The notes under the pieces: generated by a model
Told to the model about the DNA's origin: nothing
Seen by the model: only the letters and a program-made list of their open reading frames with translations
The model's database searches: none
Translations under genes and position numbers: made by a program
Part shown: one piece after another, positions 21,896 through 31,064 of the stretch
Layout: each line of letters starts with the position of its first letter
How positions within the stretch are numbered: the first letter of the stretch is position 1
Assembly (NCBI GenBank): GCA_036245525.1
Contig: BTPG01000004.1
Location: 50,729,323 to 50,793,322, forward strand
DNA: 64,000 nt
Direction of reading: 5' to 3'
Source: Semisulcospira habei
Taxonomy: Eukaryota; Mollusca; Gastropoda; Semisulcospiridae

Positions 21896-21988
21896 GTAAC
21901 ATATAATTATATAGAAATCAAATAAAACACGTCCAGGACTGCTGGCATCACCACTCCAAAAAGAGACGATAAAATCGAAGAAATATTG

Positions 21989-22203
21989 GAAGAAAACAAT
22001 TCATTTACACCACGTTGTTCTTTAGTTACGTTTTTATTTTAACATGTCAAATATTCACCCTCGCTGCGAGGGCTTCATCAGGGGTTTACCTGTTACCTGG
22101 GCATTCTCCTGATGACGCCCTCGCAGAGAGGGCGAAAATTTGACGTTAAAATAAAAACTTAACTCCAGAACAACTTGGTGTAAATGGATTCTTGTTTTCT
22201 TCA
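21989..22203. repeat. Hairpin repeat family H9
   Basis: A ~215-bp palindrome: GAAGAAAACAATTCATTTAC...TTTTATTTTAAC on the left and the complement on the right, around two CCCTCGC...GCGAGGG hairpins. Each half contains CTGATGA followed by a GC stem and GA-A-rich sequence, resembling a hammerhead core, but stems I and III cannot be drawn. Confidence 0.75.
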
Positions 22204-22209
22204 TATAAG

Positions 22210-22367
22210 TTATTGGTAGCAGGGGTTTTCTACACGGACCCTTGTAGGCCTGAGGGAGGTCAAAGGAACCATTGTGCCCCTCAGGTCTTTGGCCTTCGGG
22301 GTACAATGGTTCCTTTGACCTCCCTCAGACCTACAAGGATCCGTGCAGCAAACCCTTGCTACCAATA
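22210..22367. repeat. Hairpin repeat family H6
   Basis: A near-perfect 158-bp palindrome bounded by TTATTGGTAGCAGGGG and its complement, with inner arms CCTTGTAGGCCTGAGGGAGG and GGTTCCTTTGACCTCCCTCA. Confidence 0.85.
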
Positions 22368-22744
22368 AAGTATTTGTTTTCCTTCCTCCTCTATTTTCGT
22401 AAAAGAAATCAAGAAGACATCTTCCGACCTGGATCACGCCAGGCATGACTGACGTCAAAGGAATATGCATTTATACATTATAGACTTATGATGTAATTTA
22501 AAATATTTCAGGACGTTGTCGACTCCAGTACTGAGTGTGCTTGTTTCGAACAGCACTAAGTAACTTTTTACTTTAGAACGTTTTGGTTTTCTTTTATAGA
22601 ACAGAATTCGCATTGAAGATGCGTCACAAAGAGGGCTACAAGAAGGCCGTCATTTGTCACTACAAGGGTTTTTGTAACTCGGTCATGTGGTACAGTTTGC
22701 TCTAAAGGGATTGGTCGTGTGACGTAGGGATGAAAACAATATGA

Positions 22745-22820
22745 GTTATTGGTCGCAGGGGTTTGCTACACGGACCCTTATAGGCCTGAGGGAGGTCAAA
22801 GGAACCTTTGTACCCCAAAG
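22745..22820. repeat. H6 hairpin, left half only
   Basis: Starts TTATTGGTCGCAGGGGTTTG and stops near the axis, where the duplicated block 22830-23560 begins. The insertion or recombination of that block probably removed the other arm. Confidence 0.7.
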
Positions 22821-22863
22821 GCCTTTTCGTTTGTTTTCCCTCTTGTATCAGTAGCTTGGTATT

Positions 22864-22935
22864 TGTGTGCTGGTCTGTCATTCTGCGCGTTACGGCTCCA
22901 GGCGGGTAAGGTGCAAAATCACATACCGGCACACA
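22864..22935. repeat. Hairpin repeat family H5
   Basis: A ~72-bp palindrome: TGTGTGCTGGTCTGTCATT ... GCGTTACGGC ... GGTGCAAAATCAC ... GGCACACA. H5 members share terminal TGTGTGCTGG and an inner TTACGGC stem. Confidence 0.75.
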
Positions 22936-23056
22936 ATGGGTCTCCAAGTCAAGCAAATAAAGTCAATCATGTTTAAGCGACCAGCTGTATATGACGACCA
23001 CCTGCCGGCAAGGCGACAAATCATTTTGTATTCATCGTAGTCTTCATATTCGTTAC

Positions 23057-23136
23057 TTAACTCATTCGAGACGTGCCGCCTCCGGATACGTGGCTTATGC
23101 CGCGTGTCCGGACGCGACACATCTCGAATGAGTTAA
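23057..23136. repeat. Hairpin MITE family H2 (80 bp, TTAA ends)
   Basis: TTAACTCATTCGAGACGTG runs into CCGCCTCCGGATACG, and its complement closes the hairpin at TTAA 23133-23136. Copies of the same 80-bp length occur at 40037 and 44149. Confidence 0.85.
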
Positions 23137-23739
23137 CGCTGTTTTAGGAGATACCTGTCAACTGCGACCTCTTTATCATAATGTCGTGGGTAGTTGTCGC
23201 TAAATAAGGGTGTCGTCGTAAATGGGAAACAGCGCATACAATGACCGTGTGCAGCGAGTTGGATCGTGTGCTTTAGACATTTCTGCAACTGTCGTAACGT
23301 ATCCCCGAGTTAAAATGTGTGCTGGTATGTGAGTTAGTTTTGGTGACGACTGTCGTTCGGTCCAGGTTGTTGCTACCCGAAGCTTCCGCGGGGCCGTACA
23401 GGTAGGTATTATTATTTTATCGGAATTTCTCTTAGTCGACATGTACATGCCGCATCAGTGGGTGCGTGAAGGGGTGGTGGTGGCTGTCGGCGTGGGCTAG
23501 CTAGGTCGCCTCGAAGGGAAATATGTCACACCGTCGTTATGTGTGCTGGTGTATAAAGCGCTTTAGTTAGAACGTTTTGGTGATCTTTTTTGGAACAAAA
23601 CTCGCATCCAAGATGCGTCATAAAAAGGGCTACAAGAAGTCCGCCATTTGTCGCTACAAGGTTTTTTGTAGCTCGGTCATGTGGTACAGTTTGCGCTAAA
23701 GGGATTGGTCGTGTGACGTAGGGATGAAAACAATATAAG

Positions 23740-23859
23740 TTATTGGTAGCAGGGGTTTGCTACACGGACCCAAAGGCCGAAGCCCTGAGGGGCACAATGG
23801 TTCCTTTGACCTCCCTCAGGCCTACAAGGGTCCGTGTATCAAACCCTTGCTACCAATAT
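23740..23859. repeat. H6 hairpin, shortened
   Basis: Both outer arms are present; the axis region is shorter than at 22210. The CR1-like insertion begins 10 bp after its right end. Confidence 0.8.
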
Positions 23860-23868
23860 CTTATAATA

Positions 23869-25274
23869 ATCTGCTGCCTTTGATACGATTGACCATGACA
23901 TTTTGCTACAACGTCTCTATTATGTGTATGGCATTCATGAAACTGTTTTATCGTGGTTTGGTTTAGATCATATCTGACGGACAGAACTCAGTGCATAGTT
24001 GTTAATGATAAACTATCCAGCCCATCCACCGTGCGCTTTGGCGTCCCACAAGGTTCAGTTCTAGGACCAGTCCTCTTTACCCTGTATATTCAGCCACTGG
24101 CCAGTGTCTTTAACCGTTTCTCTATATCACATCATGCATTTGCAGATGATACTCAACTCCATGACTCATGTTCACCTGATCAGATTATGGACACAATCGA
24201 GAGCCTTCAGGAGTGTGTCTCGGAGAGTGTGTCTCGGAGTGTGTGGATGACTTCAAACAAATTACAGTTGAATGACGGAAAAACTGAGGCCATGATAATT
24301 GCTTCCCCGAGGTTGACGAAGACGCTGACACTCCCCCAGTCATGCAAATCTGTGGTGCCACTGTCCCCTTCTCCCCCCATGTAAAAAATCTGGGTGTCAC
24401 ACTTGATAGTAGCCTGTCCATGCGCCTTCATGTGAACAACGTTTGCAGATTCGCCTATACTGAACTGCGACGTATTGCTTCAGTCCGCCACTATCTGACA
24501 CCTGAAGCAACTAAAGTACTTGTCTGCGCTTTTGTTTTATCTAAACTAGACTATTGCAATGCTCTTTTGGCTGGCTGTTCCCAGTGTCTGATTGGCAAAC
24601 TCCAGAAAATTAAAAACTCAGCTGCTAGGTTGATTCTTAGAGTCCCTAGATCAGATCATATCACACCCCATCTGTCTGCCCTACACTGGTTACCTGTAAC
24701 AGCTAGGATTCAGTACAAAATTTCATGCATGACTCACAGTTGTATTACCTGTTCCTGCCCACACTACCTTGCCTCTCTTCTCCAGCTGTATACGCCCTTG
24801 AGACAGAATTTGCGCTCTGCTGCCGACTCTCGAGTTTTACGTATCCCTCTTGTCAAAACAAAGTCGTTTGGTGAGAGGTCATTCAGGTACCAAAGCCCAG
24901 TTGTTTGGAATGATCTCCCACGCGAACTGAGATACGTGGATTCGAGAGAGGCATTCAAGCGTGCCCTAAAGACCCATATGTTTTCTGTCAGCTACAGTAA
25001 AATGACTTTGTCACACACCTGTCATGTTAAAGTCATCTCTATCTATTTATATAAGTAGTGTGTGTGTGGGTGTGTGTGTGAATGCCAGTATGAGTCCATG
25101 AGCGTAGCACTTTTGAATGGTGACTTTATAGCTTGTTTACAGAGTGCGTTTTATTTTGTTTTTGTACTTTTTGTAAATTCCATTTTTGTAATTAGTTATT
25201 TTTTGTACATTAGTTTTTGTTAAGCGCCTAGAGCTCTAATCTGAGGTTAGGCGCTATACAAGTACTCATTATTA
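23869..25274 (+). pseudogene. CR1/L2-like retrotransposon, 5'-truncated
   Basis: Starts in RT motif A (TIDHDILLQRL), then WFRSYLTDRTQCIVV, GVPQGSVLGPVLF, HHAFADDTQL and KLQLNDGKTEAMII. The frame shifts near 24340 and resumes with PHVKNLGVTLDSSLSM, AYTELRRIASVRHYL, LDYCNALLAG, the LHWLPVTARI motif and the terminal FKRALKTHMFS, ending at 25058. The 3' UTR ends in AAGCGCCTAGAGCTC, GGCGCTATACAAGT and an (ATT)n tail, typical of CR1/L2 3' ends. A probable 8-bp target duplication TTATAATA lies at 23861-23868 and 25275-25282, though it is low complexity. Further frame damage near 23940. Inactive. Confidence 0.87.
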
Positions 25275-25629
25275 TTATAATATATGAAGAAAACATGACG
25301 TTGCCGTCTCCAGTACTCCGTGTCCTTGTTGTTTCGAACAACACTAAGTAACTTTGTACTTTAGACCGTTTTGATGATCTTTTATAGAACAAAACTGGCA
25401 TCCAAGACGCGTCAGAAAGAGGGGTACAAAAAGTCGGCTTTGTCGCTAGGGATGAAAAACAAATATATTTCTTACATACCTCCTTCTTTGTTGCCTTTGA
25501 GCGGACAAGCTGTATCACACACGTAAAAGACGTCATGTTCTTTGTCAAATACACAATGACGACTGTGTTGTGGTTAGGTGTGTGCAGAAAACTAACTCAC
25601 ATCGGATTCATGCCAAGAAAATGGTGAAT

Positions 25630-25786
25630 AAGAAATAGATTCTTACATCAGTGTTTAGGTGATACTGAGAATCTCACTCTCGTAGTCTTAAAACCTTATC
25701 CTACTTGCTTTCATTCGTAGGATAAGGTTTTAAAACCACTCGAGTGATATTCTCAGTATCAACTAAACACCGATGTAAAAATCTAT
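25630..25786. repeat. Hairpin repeat family H8
   Basis: ATAGATTCTTACATCAGTGT ... AAAACCTTATCCTAC / GTAGGATAAGGTTTT ... AACACCGATGTAAAAATC. Counterpart at 60645-60797. Confidence 0.8.
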
Positions 25787-26223
25787 ATATCTGCTTTATC
25801 TATGTCTGATACCGCGCTATACTCGGAAGCGCGTAAAACTGCTACTGACCTGTATCTTCATACACCGGGGTCACGGCATACGCAGAAGACATAATTTCCT
25901 GCCATGTGACGAAATGTTCGTAACCTGTCGTCAAAGTTCCGTAGTTTACAGCAAAATGGCCAAAGTCATAGTCAACAGACACGTTATCGTCACTCGCACT
26001 TGTAGACAAAGTACTAGACTCTGACACATTCTCATAGCCAGTGAGGATCAAACTGTTCTCTGACATCGGCGTTGTATCCATGGCCTCCGTGTGTCCAGAA
26101 ATGCAGACCTGTTTCGCGTAAACTATGTGCTATTGACTTCTCCGATTTTAAAATGCCACCGTTTTATCAGCTGCTGTTTGCATAGACATGTCACTAGTCG
26201 AGACGACTACGCATTTCTTCCGT

Positions 26224-26316
26224 TTAACCCTTTGGCTGTCAGTAGCGGTTTTGTGTGGCGATAATTCCTTCAGGAATCATCGCCACAAAAAGCGCTACCG
26301 ATAGCCAAAGGGTTAA
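26224..26316. repeat. piggyBac-like MITE (family H3)
   Basis: TTAA target duplications (26224-26227 and 26313-26316) enclose CCCTTTGGCTGTCAGTAGCG and its complement, with GGCGATAATTCC / GGAATCATCGCC at the axis. TTAA sites plus CCCTTT-type ends fit piggyBac-derived MITEs; the source transposase is not in the window. Confidence 0.8.
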
Positions 26317-26544
26317 TATTGTAATTTGATCTTTCAGGTAAGATGAAACACAGTTGCTCTGTACACAGAACAAGACGTCTATGCACGAACAGCGAAAGCC
26401 CCCATCAAAAAGGTCGGAAATCACAGACCTGCACACATATTTCATCTAATAAGACAAACACATTTTCAGTGTAAAATATACACGAGATAGTAATCATTTT
26501 CAACATAGCTAAAAGTGGCCTGGGTTTCGAGGGCTGTAATGCTC

Positions 26545-26760
26545 TTAACTCTTTGACTGCCGAGAAAAACTGAACACCGCAAAACTGCAAGAGTTCTAGA
26601 TCCTCATGAACCCCAGGAACTGCGGGGGCTCATGCGGATCTATGCTTCTTTCTGAAAGCATTTTTGTATCCACGTTCCCGGAACAGCTGGGGACCGTCGA
26701 CGTTGAGTTGACAATGAGACAAAAAACGCAATGTACGTCCACTGGCTGTGAAGGGGTTAA
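26545..26760. repeat. TTAA-bounded repeat family H4
   Basis: Ends TTAACTCTTTGACTGCC and GGCTGTGAAGGGGTTAA. The left half holds a strong hairpin, TCTAGATCCTCATGAACCCC and its near-complement; the right half (CAACGTTG-rich, GGGACCGTCGACG) is not palindromic. Counterpart at 61610-61825. Confidence 0.75.
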
Positions 26761-26812
26761 CTATTGTCTTGTTGTTTGGAGAGATGATTTATAAAAAGGA
26801 ATGTTATGTCCA

Positions 26813-26931
26813 GGGCCAGTTGCATGAGCGAGCTTAGTCCTGCACCAGCCACTAAGCAAGGTACGCCGCTACAGCGGGGTACCTTGCTTACTGGCTGGTG
26901 CAGGACTAAGCTCGCTCATGCAACTGGCCCC
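26813..26931. repeat. Hairpin repeat family H7
   Basis: A near-perfect 119-bp hairpin, GGGCCAGTTGCATGAGCGAG ... GTACGCCGC at the axis and full complement. Copy Y has lost the left arm (61877-61944). Confidence 0.85.
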
Positions 26932-27033
26932 AGGTGTTTGCACATTCACTTAAGATGAATTGTCTGATGAATAAGTTCTTGCTTTCTTGCACGTAATAAG
27001 ACAGTTCTAATGAGAATTTTGCTTAAGGTTCTG

Positions 27034-27101
27034 TGTGTGCTGTTGTGTGATTTTGGACCTTACGGCACTGAGCTGTAAGATAAAAATCACAGGTTTGCGC
27101 T
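27034..27101. repeat. H5 hairpin
   Basis: TGTGTGTGCTGTTGTGTGAT ... GGACCTTACGGC ... GCTGTAAGAT ... AATCACAGG; the right terminus has diverged. Confidence 0.65.
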
Positions 27102-27469
27102 AACAGTCAATCAGAGCATTGCCAGCCATTTAATTGTCATGTTTGTTTGGTCAAGAGCAAAATCGGTTATGAAGTGTATTCAGAGGAACAGCCTGATTTA
27201 TTTGATTTGCACTTTTCTTTCTCCGGATAAAAGAAATGCATAAAACGCACAAAAATCATTCAAAATTATTTGATTTTTTTCAAACATAACACTTTTACAA
27301 TGATTGCTTTTTTTCAGCAACTTATACGGTCTTTGATTGCAGGTGGCTCTCCACCCTCGATTGCAAATGAACAGTCAGGTCCTAACAACTCATTCAGCAT
27401 TATTTGTCGTTTTTTTTTTCAAACGTAACACTTTCCAGGAGTGATTATTTTTGTTTCAGGAAACAGCGT

Positions 27470-27680
27470 ATCTCATTCAGCCCGACGGCTATTTTTCCCA
27501 AATTTTGGAGGCGTCATCTAACGACTATGCACCAGTTGCAGGAGATGGATCAACCATGATAATTCAAAGGCAGTGCGAGATTAGCTTGGCGCCGACAGGC
27601 GCCAAACTAATTTGGCACTACCCTTGAATTATCATGTTCGACCCATCTCCTGCTGTAGTGCGTCAGGGCTGAATAAGTTA
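27470..27680. repeat. H1 hairpin MITE, ends diverged
   Basis: Both core arms are present (GGAGATGGATCAACCATGAT to its complement, axis about 27596). The outer motifs TCATTCAGCCCGACGG and GTCAGGGCTGAATAAGTT lack clean TTAA. The 63452-63665 copy in block Y is better preserved. Confidence 0.8.
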
Positions 27681-27872
27681 TGCGTTCTTTGCTTGCAGTT
27701 GCCTTTCCTTTCACCCTCCATTGCAAATGAACAGTCAGGTCTATGCTATGCTATGCTATTATTGAAGGGACAAGGACTTCCAGCTGGCGCTGATTTCGTC
27801 CGGGGGGGATGGGCCAAGGGGGGGGGGGGGAGAAGGGGGTTTAGTTCTGTCAGGTCTTCACACTGGGGACTT

Positions 27873-28964
27873 TTAAATATGTCGCCCTACATTGTCCTCG
27901 ACGGTACTCCAGCCACACAATCTCTTGAACTCCTTTCTAAACTTGGAGCCACTGAGACAGTACAGGTAGAAGTTGACTGCGGTGCTACCGTAAGACAGCA
28001 GAGAACATATGGCCCAGAAAAAATTCACCAGCTTTGTGCCACCGTACTGATCGCTCTCGCCAAGAAAGGAGAAGTAGTACACTGACATTGTACACGCAGG
28101 CAAGGTCAGCAACAAAAAGGCCGCGGACACCAAAACTAAGGTCACAGTCATGGATGATGCTGATCTCTCGCGATCGGTAGAACGCGAGCAGGCTTGATTA
28201 GTGAGATTCCTTGCAGTCCGCGCAAACTGGGTGACCTTCCATATTATGACTGTGTTGGCAAGCACAAGGACGCAAAATGGGATCAGGAAGGTGAAGGCCA
28301 GGTAAACCCAACGCCCAACGGGAAAGAGGACTAAATGCTTCTCGTTGTAGGAACACACCTTCTGGGTGCCGTTGAAACGGGTCACCACCTTGCTTGTGAC
28401 AAGCACATGTGAGTTCACAACCACACAGAAGAACACGATAGCCAGAACGACCGCAATGTTTCGTGCACGCGTACACACGAGATTTACACGATGTGGCCAC
28501 ATTACCGAGATCATTCGTTCAACCGTCATGGACGCCAAAAGTGAAGGTGACGTCATCCCGCAAAAGTAGGTGAGAAAGATGGGCACTTTGCACAAAATGT
28601 CGTGAAGTGTTGTGATGTCGATACCAAACCCATGTAACAGCAGATCAATAGGTAGCGAAGTGTACAGAAAGACCAAGTCAGACATTGCTAGAGCGTGCAG
28701 GTAGACAGACATGGAGACAGCGGACTGCCTGGCACTCATCCTACGTAACACCACAATCGTCATCACGTTGCCAAAAGTCCCCAGGACAATGAGGACAGGT
28801 GGACACACCCGCCATAACCACAGGGAGGCCTGGTCCAAAGTTTCAAACGGGCTGTTCTCCTGTCTATCCGGAGTTGTGTGAACGGCCTCGTCCATAGCTG
28901 TGATCTGTGTAAAAACTGTAAATCTCGAACTCAGTCCAAGATACGTTGTGTGCTGGGTCGTCAT
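27873..28964 (-). CDS. Class A GPCR 2 (intact, in duplication copy X)
   Basis: A 363-residue intronless receptor of the GPCR 1/3 family. TM1 has GTFGNVM (GN at 65-66), TM2 SDLVFL (Asp96), TM3 starts at Cys125 and ends VERM (149-151, in place of DRY), loop 2 has a Cys in KVCSYN, TM6 has the LTLP proline and TM7 reads NFYLYC instead of NPxxY. The N-terminus is much shorter than in GPCR 1 and largely unlike it. Start choice is uncertain: the first ATG (28964) lies in the first of three ~105-bp direct repeats, and Met24 (28895) is an equally good start. The tail ends CGWSTVEDNVGRHI. A paralogue in block Y is broken (63673-64000). Ligand unknown; chemosensory or neuropeptide roles are both plausible. 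Confidence 0.85.
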   Translation of the reverse strand: MTTQHTTYLGLSSRFTVFTQITAMDEAVHTTPDRQENSPFETLDQASLWLWRVCPPVLIVLGTFGNVMTIVVLRRMSARQSAVSMSVYLHALAMSDLVFLYTSLPIDLLLHGFGIDITTLHDILCKVPIFLTYFCGMTSPSLLASMTVERMISVMWPHRVNLVCTRARNIAVVLAIVFFCVVVNSHVLVTSKVVTRFNGTQKVCSYNEKHLVLFPVGRWVYLAFTFLIPFCVLVLANTVIIWKVTQFARTARNLTNQACSRSTDRERSASSMTVTLVLVSAAFLLLTLPACTMSVYYFSFLGESDQYGGTKLVNFFWAICSLLSYGSTAVNFYLYCLSGSKFRKEFKRLCGWSTVEDNVGRHI

Positions 28965-29205
28965 TTGATTTTACTGCTGCTGATGAATGGCCTCATCCCT
29001 AGCTGTGATCTGTGTAACAACTGTAAATTGCAAACTCAGTCCCAAGATGCGTTGTGTACTGGGTCGTCATTTGATTTTACTGCTGCTAATGAATGGCTTC
29101 GTCCATAGCTGTGATCTGTGTAACAACTTTAAATCGCGAACTCAGTCCAAGATGCGTTGTGTTCTGTGTTGTCATTTGATTTTACTGCTGCTGATGACAC
29201 CGTTC
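28885..29205. repeat. Three ~105-bp direct repeats at the 5' end of GPCR 2
   Basis: GCCTCGTCCATAGCTGTGAT recurs at 28885, 28990 and 29096, each followed by GTGTAACAACTGTAAAT, CTCAGTCCAAGATGCG and GGGTCGTCATTTGATTTTAC. The first unit encodes residues 1-27 of GPCR 2 on the minus strand, so the other two repeat its start region upstream. A shorter echo, GCTGATGACACCGTTC, occurs at 29189 and 29245. Confidence 0.85.
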
Positions 29206-29209
29206 GGCG

Positions 29210-29560
29210 GAAAGGTCGCGCAACTTTTTAACCCCTTGCCTGCTGCTGATGACACCGTTCAGACGTACAGTTCCTCCTATGTTTGGGATGTGGACCTTAG
29301 GACTCTTCTGTGAGAGAGAATAGTCACGCGTGCACCGGGCGCAATGGCATAACACGAATGCGTTCGTGATGAACAAAATGTTGGTCCCAAGTGCTAGGAA
29401 CACAAATCAGGTTATTCCTTGAAAGGTCTGTAATGGGTTTTGTAGTGTTTTCTCATCCTATATGCCGCTATTTGAACTTACACGCACACCAACCCCGCCT
29501 CTAACGCCCACCCTACTCTCAGTAAAATGACACCGGTAGACGCAGGACACCAGCGCGCGT
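29210..29560. other. Sequence upstream of GPCR 2 with no gene
   Basis: Apart from the GATGACACCGTTC echo, I see no coding, RNA or known repeat signature. It would be the place to look for the GPCR 2 promoter, but no TATA box stands out. Confidence 0.4.
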
Positions 29561-29565
29561 TAATT

Positions 29566-29637
29566 TGTGCGTTGGTCTTTGATTTTGGACTTTTACGGCT
29601 ATAGGCTGTAACGTACAAAATCACAGGCCAGCACACA
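29566..29637. repeat. H5 hairpin
   Basis: TGTGCGTTGGTCTTTGATTT ... TTTACGGC / GCTGTAACG ... AAAATCACAGGCCAGCACAC; both arms complete. Confidence 0.75.
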
Positions 29638-29775
29638 TTTTAACATTGCGTGGACGATGGTGGTTGTGTTGGTGATGGTGATAAAATGACCACTGCCGTT
29701 TTAACGTCAACCAGAAGGACAGACACTGCCTGTTACCCCTGCAGTCCGCATATACGATATACTTTTTATAGATGG

Positions 29776-29835
29776 TTAGTTAGTTAGTTATTTGGGTTTA
29801 ACGCCGAGCAGGCAACTAAGGCCATCTCACGGCGG
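29776..29835 (-). mobile_element. 60-bp micro-retroposon with 14-bp target duplication
   Basis: On the minus strand it begins CCGCCGTGAGATGGCC, contains GCCTGCTCGGCGTTAAACCC and ends in a (CTAA)n tail. It is flanked by perfect 14-bp direct repeats CTTTTTATAGATGG (29762-29775 and 29836-29849). A second independent insertion with the same 5' start and tail is at 44296-44350. GGCGTTAAAC is a motif I associate with mollusc SINE/LINE 3' ends. Confidence 0.85.
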
Positions 29836-30039
29836 CTTTTTATAGATGGGCTGATAAGTGATGTTAGAACGGTGACCTCTTGCAAACCCCTCCCCCGCCC
29901 TCACCTCTACATGGAACAGTCACACAACATTTTGCGCGCTTAACTGATGGCCGCGCGAACAATGGGCAGTTTGGATCTTCGTTTTACGGTGATTGCTCGC
30001 TCTCAGAGCATGAGGTCTTCTTGCCACCGCCTTTAGCCC

Positions 30040-30250
30040 TTCTAACCCCACTAACGCATTTCATAACTTTTGGATTTGGCACCTATTGACTATGTAAGAG
30101 TTGCAGGAGATGGATGGACCATGATAATTCAAGGGTAGTGCCAGATTAGCTTGGCGCCTGACGGGGCCAAACTAGTTTAGCACTGCCCTTGAATTATCAT
30201 GGTCAACCCATCTTCTGCATTAGGGCGTTGGGGCGTTGTGAGAACTAAAT
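30040..30250. repeat. H1 hairpin MITE, diverged
   Basis: Core arms AGGAGATGGATGGACCATGA ... TTAGCTTGGCGCC and complement are recognisable, with several arm mismatches (GGGGCCAAACTAGTTTAGC). The outer motifs are worn. Confidence 0.75.
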
Positions 30251-31064
30251 GTTTTGGCGAGAGGTTTTTCTCATAGTAAGGTCCATTTCAGGTTTCTCTT
30301 GTGGACTCAGATTCTCGAGCACAACTCAAAGTAAAATTTATACGAGGAGATATTTGGCGGCATGTAGGTAGGTGTCATTTGGATGTGAGGTGGGCAGTGG
30401 GCAGATGTTTACATCTGCACGGGACATAGACGACCCCGCCCTCCACGAGTCCCCTGCTGCCTTGCAGGCTTGGCCGGTTGGCTGCGGAAAGGCTAAGGGA
30501 GGAAAACCCTGACATCAAAGCCCCCGTGTCTCCGGGGAAGGATTTTGAGCCAGAGACTAGGACAAGGACAGTCTGATAAAAAACCTACGACCCGAGGACC
30601 TCGATGCCACCGTCCCAGCTTGCTAGGCCATGGCATACGAACCAAGGGTTTAAAGGGTGGAGCCAGTACTGCGCACACTGCACTCCACCAAAAAGCTCCA
30701 CCGCGCAGGCTTTAGGAAACGCCCACGGACCATGACACTGACCTTTCCAAGTCCTGTAGCGATGGGCAAGGGGCAAAACGGCAGGTGAAAGATGTCACTG
30801 GAAGCCGCAGTCTCAAACCTGCATGCAGGCGGTTCAGGATATTGGTCGCCTGATGTTGACCTGGGGATGACAACATCACTCGGCACACCCTGAACGACCA
30901 AGCAGCCTTCTCTAGGGACAGCACTGCTTGCTCCACACGGAGAGGGGCCTAGAAAAGGTGGTCTAACCAAAGCTCATTCCCTCGTAACCCCAGTTGGCTA
31001 GCCGCGGTCAACGGGCATCTTCTCCTGCGGTCAGAAAACAAGAAAAAGCAACGGATCCACTCTC
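30251..31064 (+). other. Probable 5' UTR of family A copy 2 (start not defined)
   Basis: GC-richer, hairpin-free sequence that runs directly into the endonuclease start at 31065. No other copy of this part is in the window, so the element's 5' end cannot be fixed. Minus-strand frames at 30493-30970 show no domain. Confidence 0.45.

Larger units (their letters stand above)
22830..23560. repeat. Dispersed ~730-bp block P, copy 1
   Basis: Matches 39790-40560 in the same orientation at high identity, including the H5 and H2 hairpins inside. It sits between two copies of a ~180-bp segment (22560-22740 and 23560-23740) that are single at 60280-60460, so the local structure in copy X grew by insertion or tandem duplication. 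No coding sequence recognised. Confidence 0.8.

Noticed and set aside
22055..22470. Short minus-strand ORFs across H6/H9 hairpins
   Set aside because: Low-information translations of palindromic repeats.
27612..28085. 157-residue plus-strand ORF
   Set aside because: Antisense shadow of the GPCR 2 C-terminus joined to a hairpin repeat.
29186..29215. Hammerhead-like CTGATGA...GGCGGAAAGGTC near the GPCR 2 repeats
   Set aside because: Stem II has a mismatch and a tiny loop and no stem I can be drawn; part of a degenerate tandem echo.
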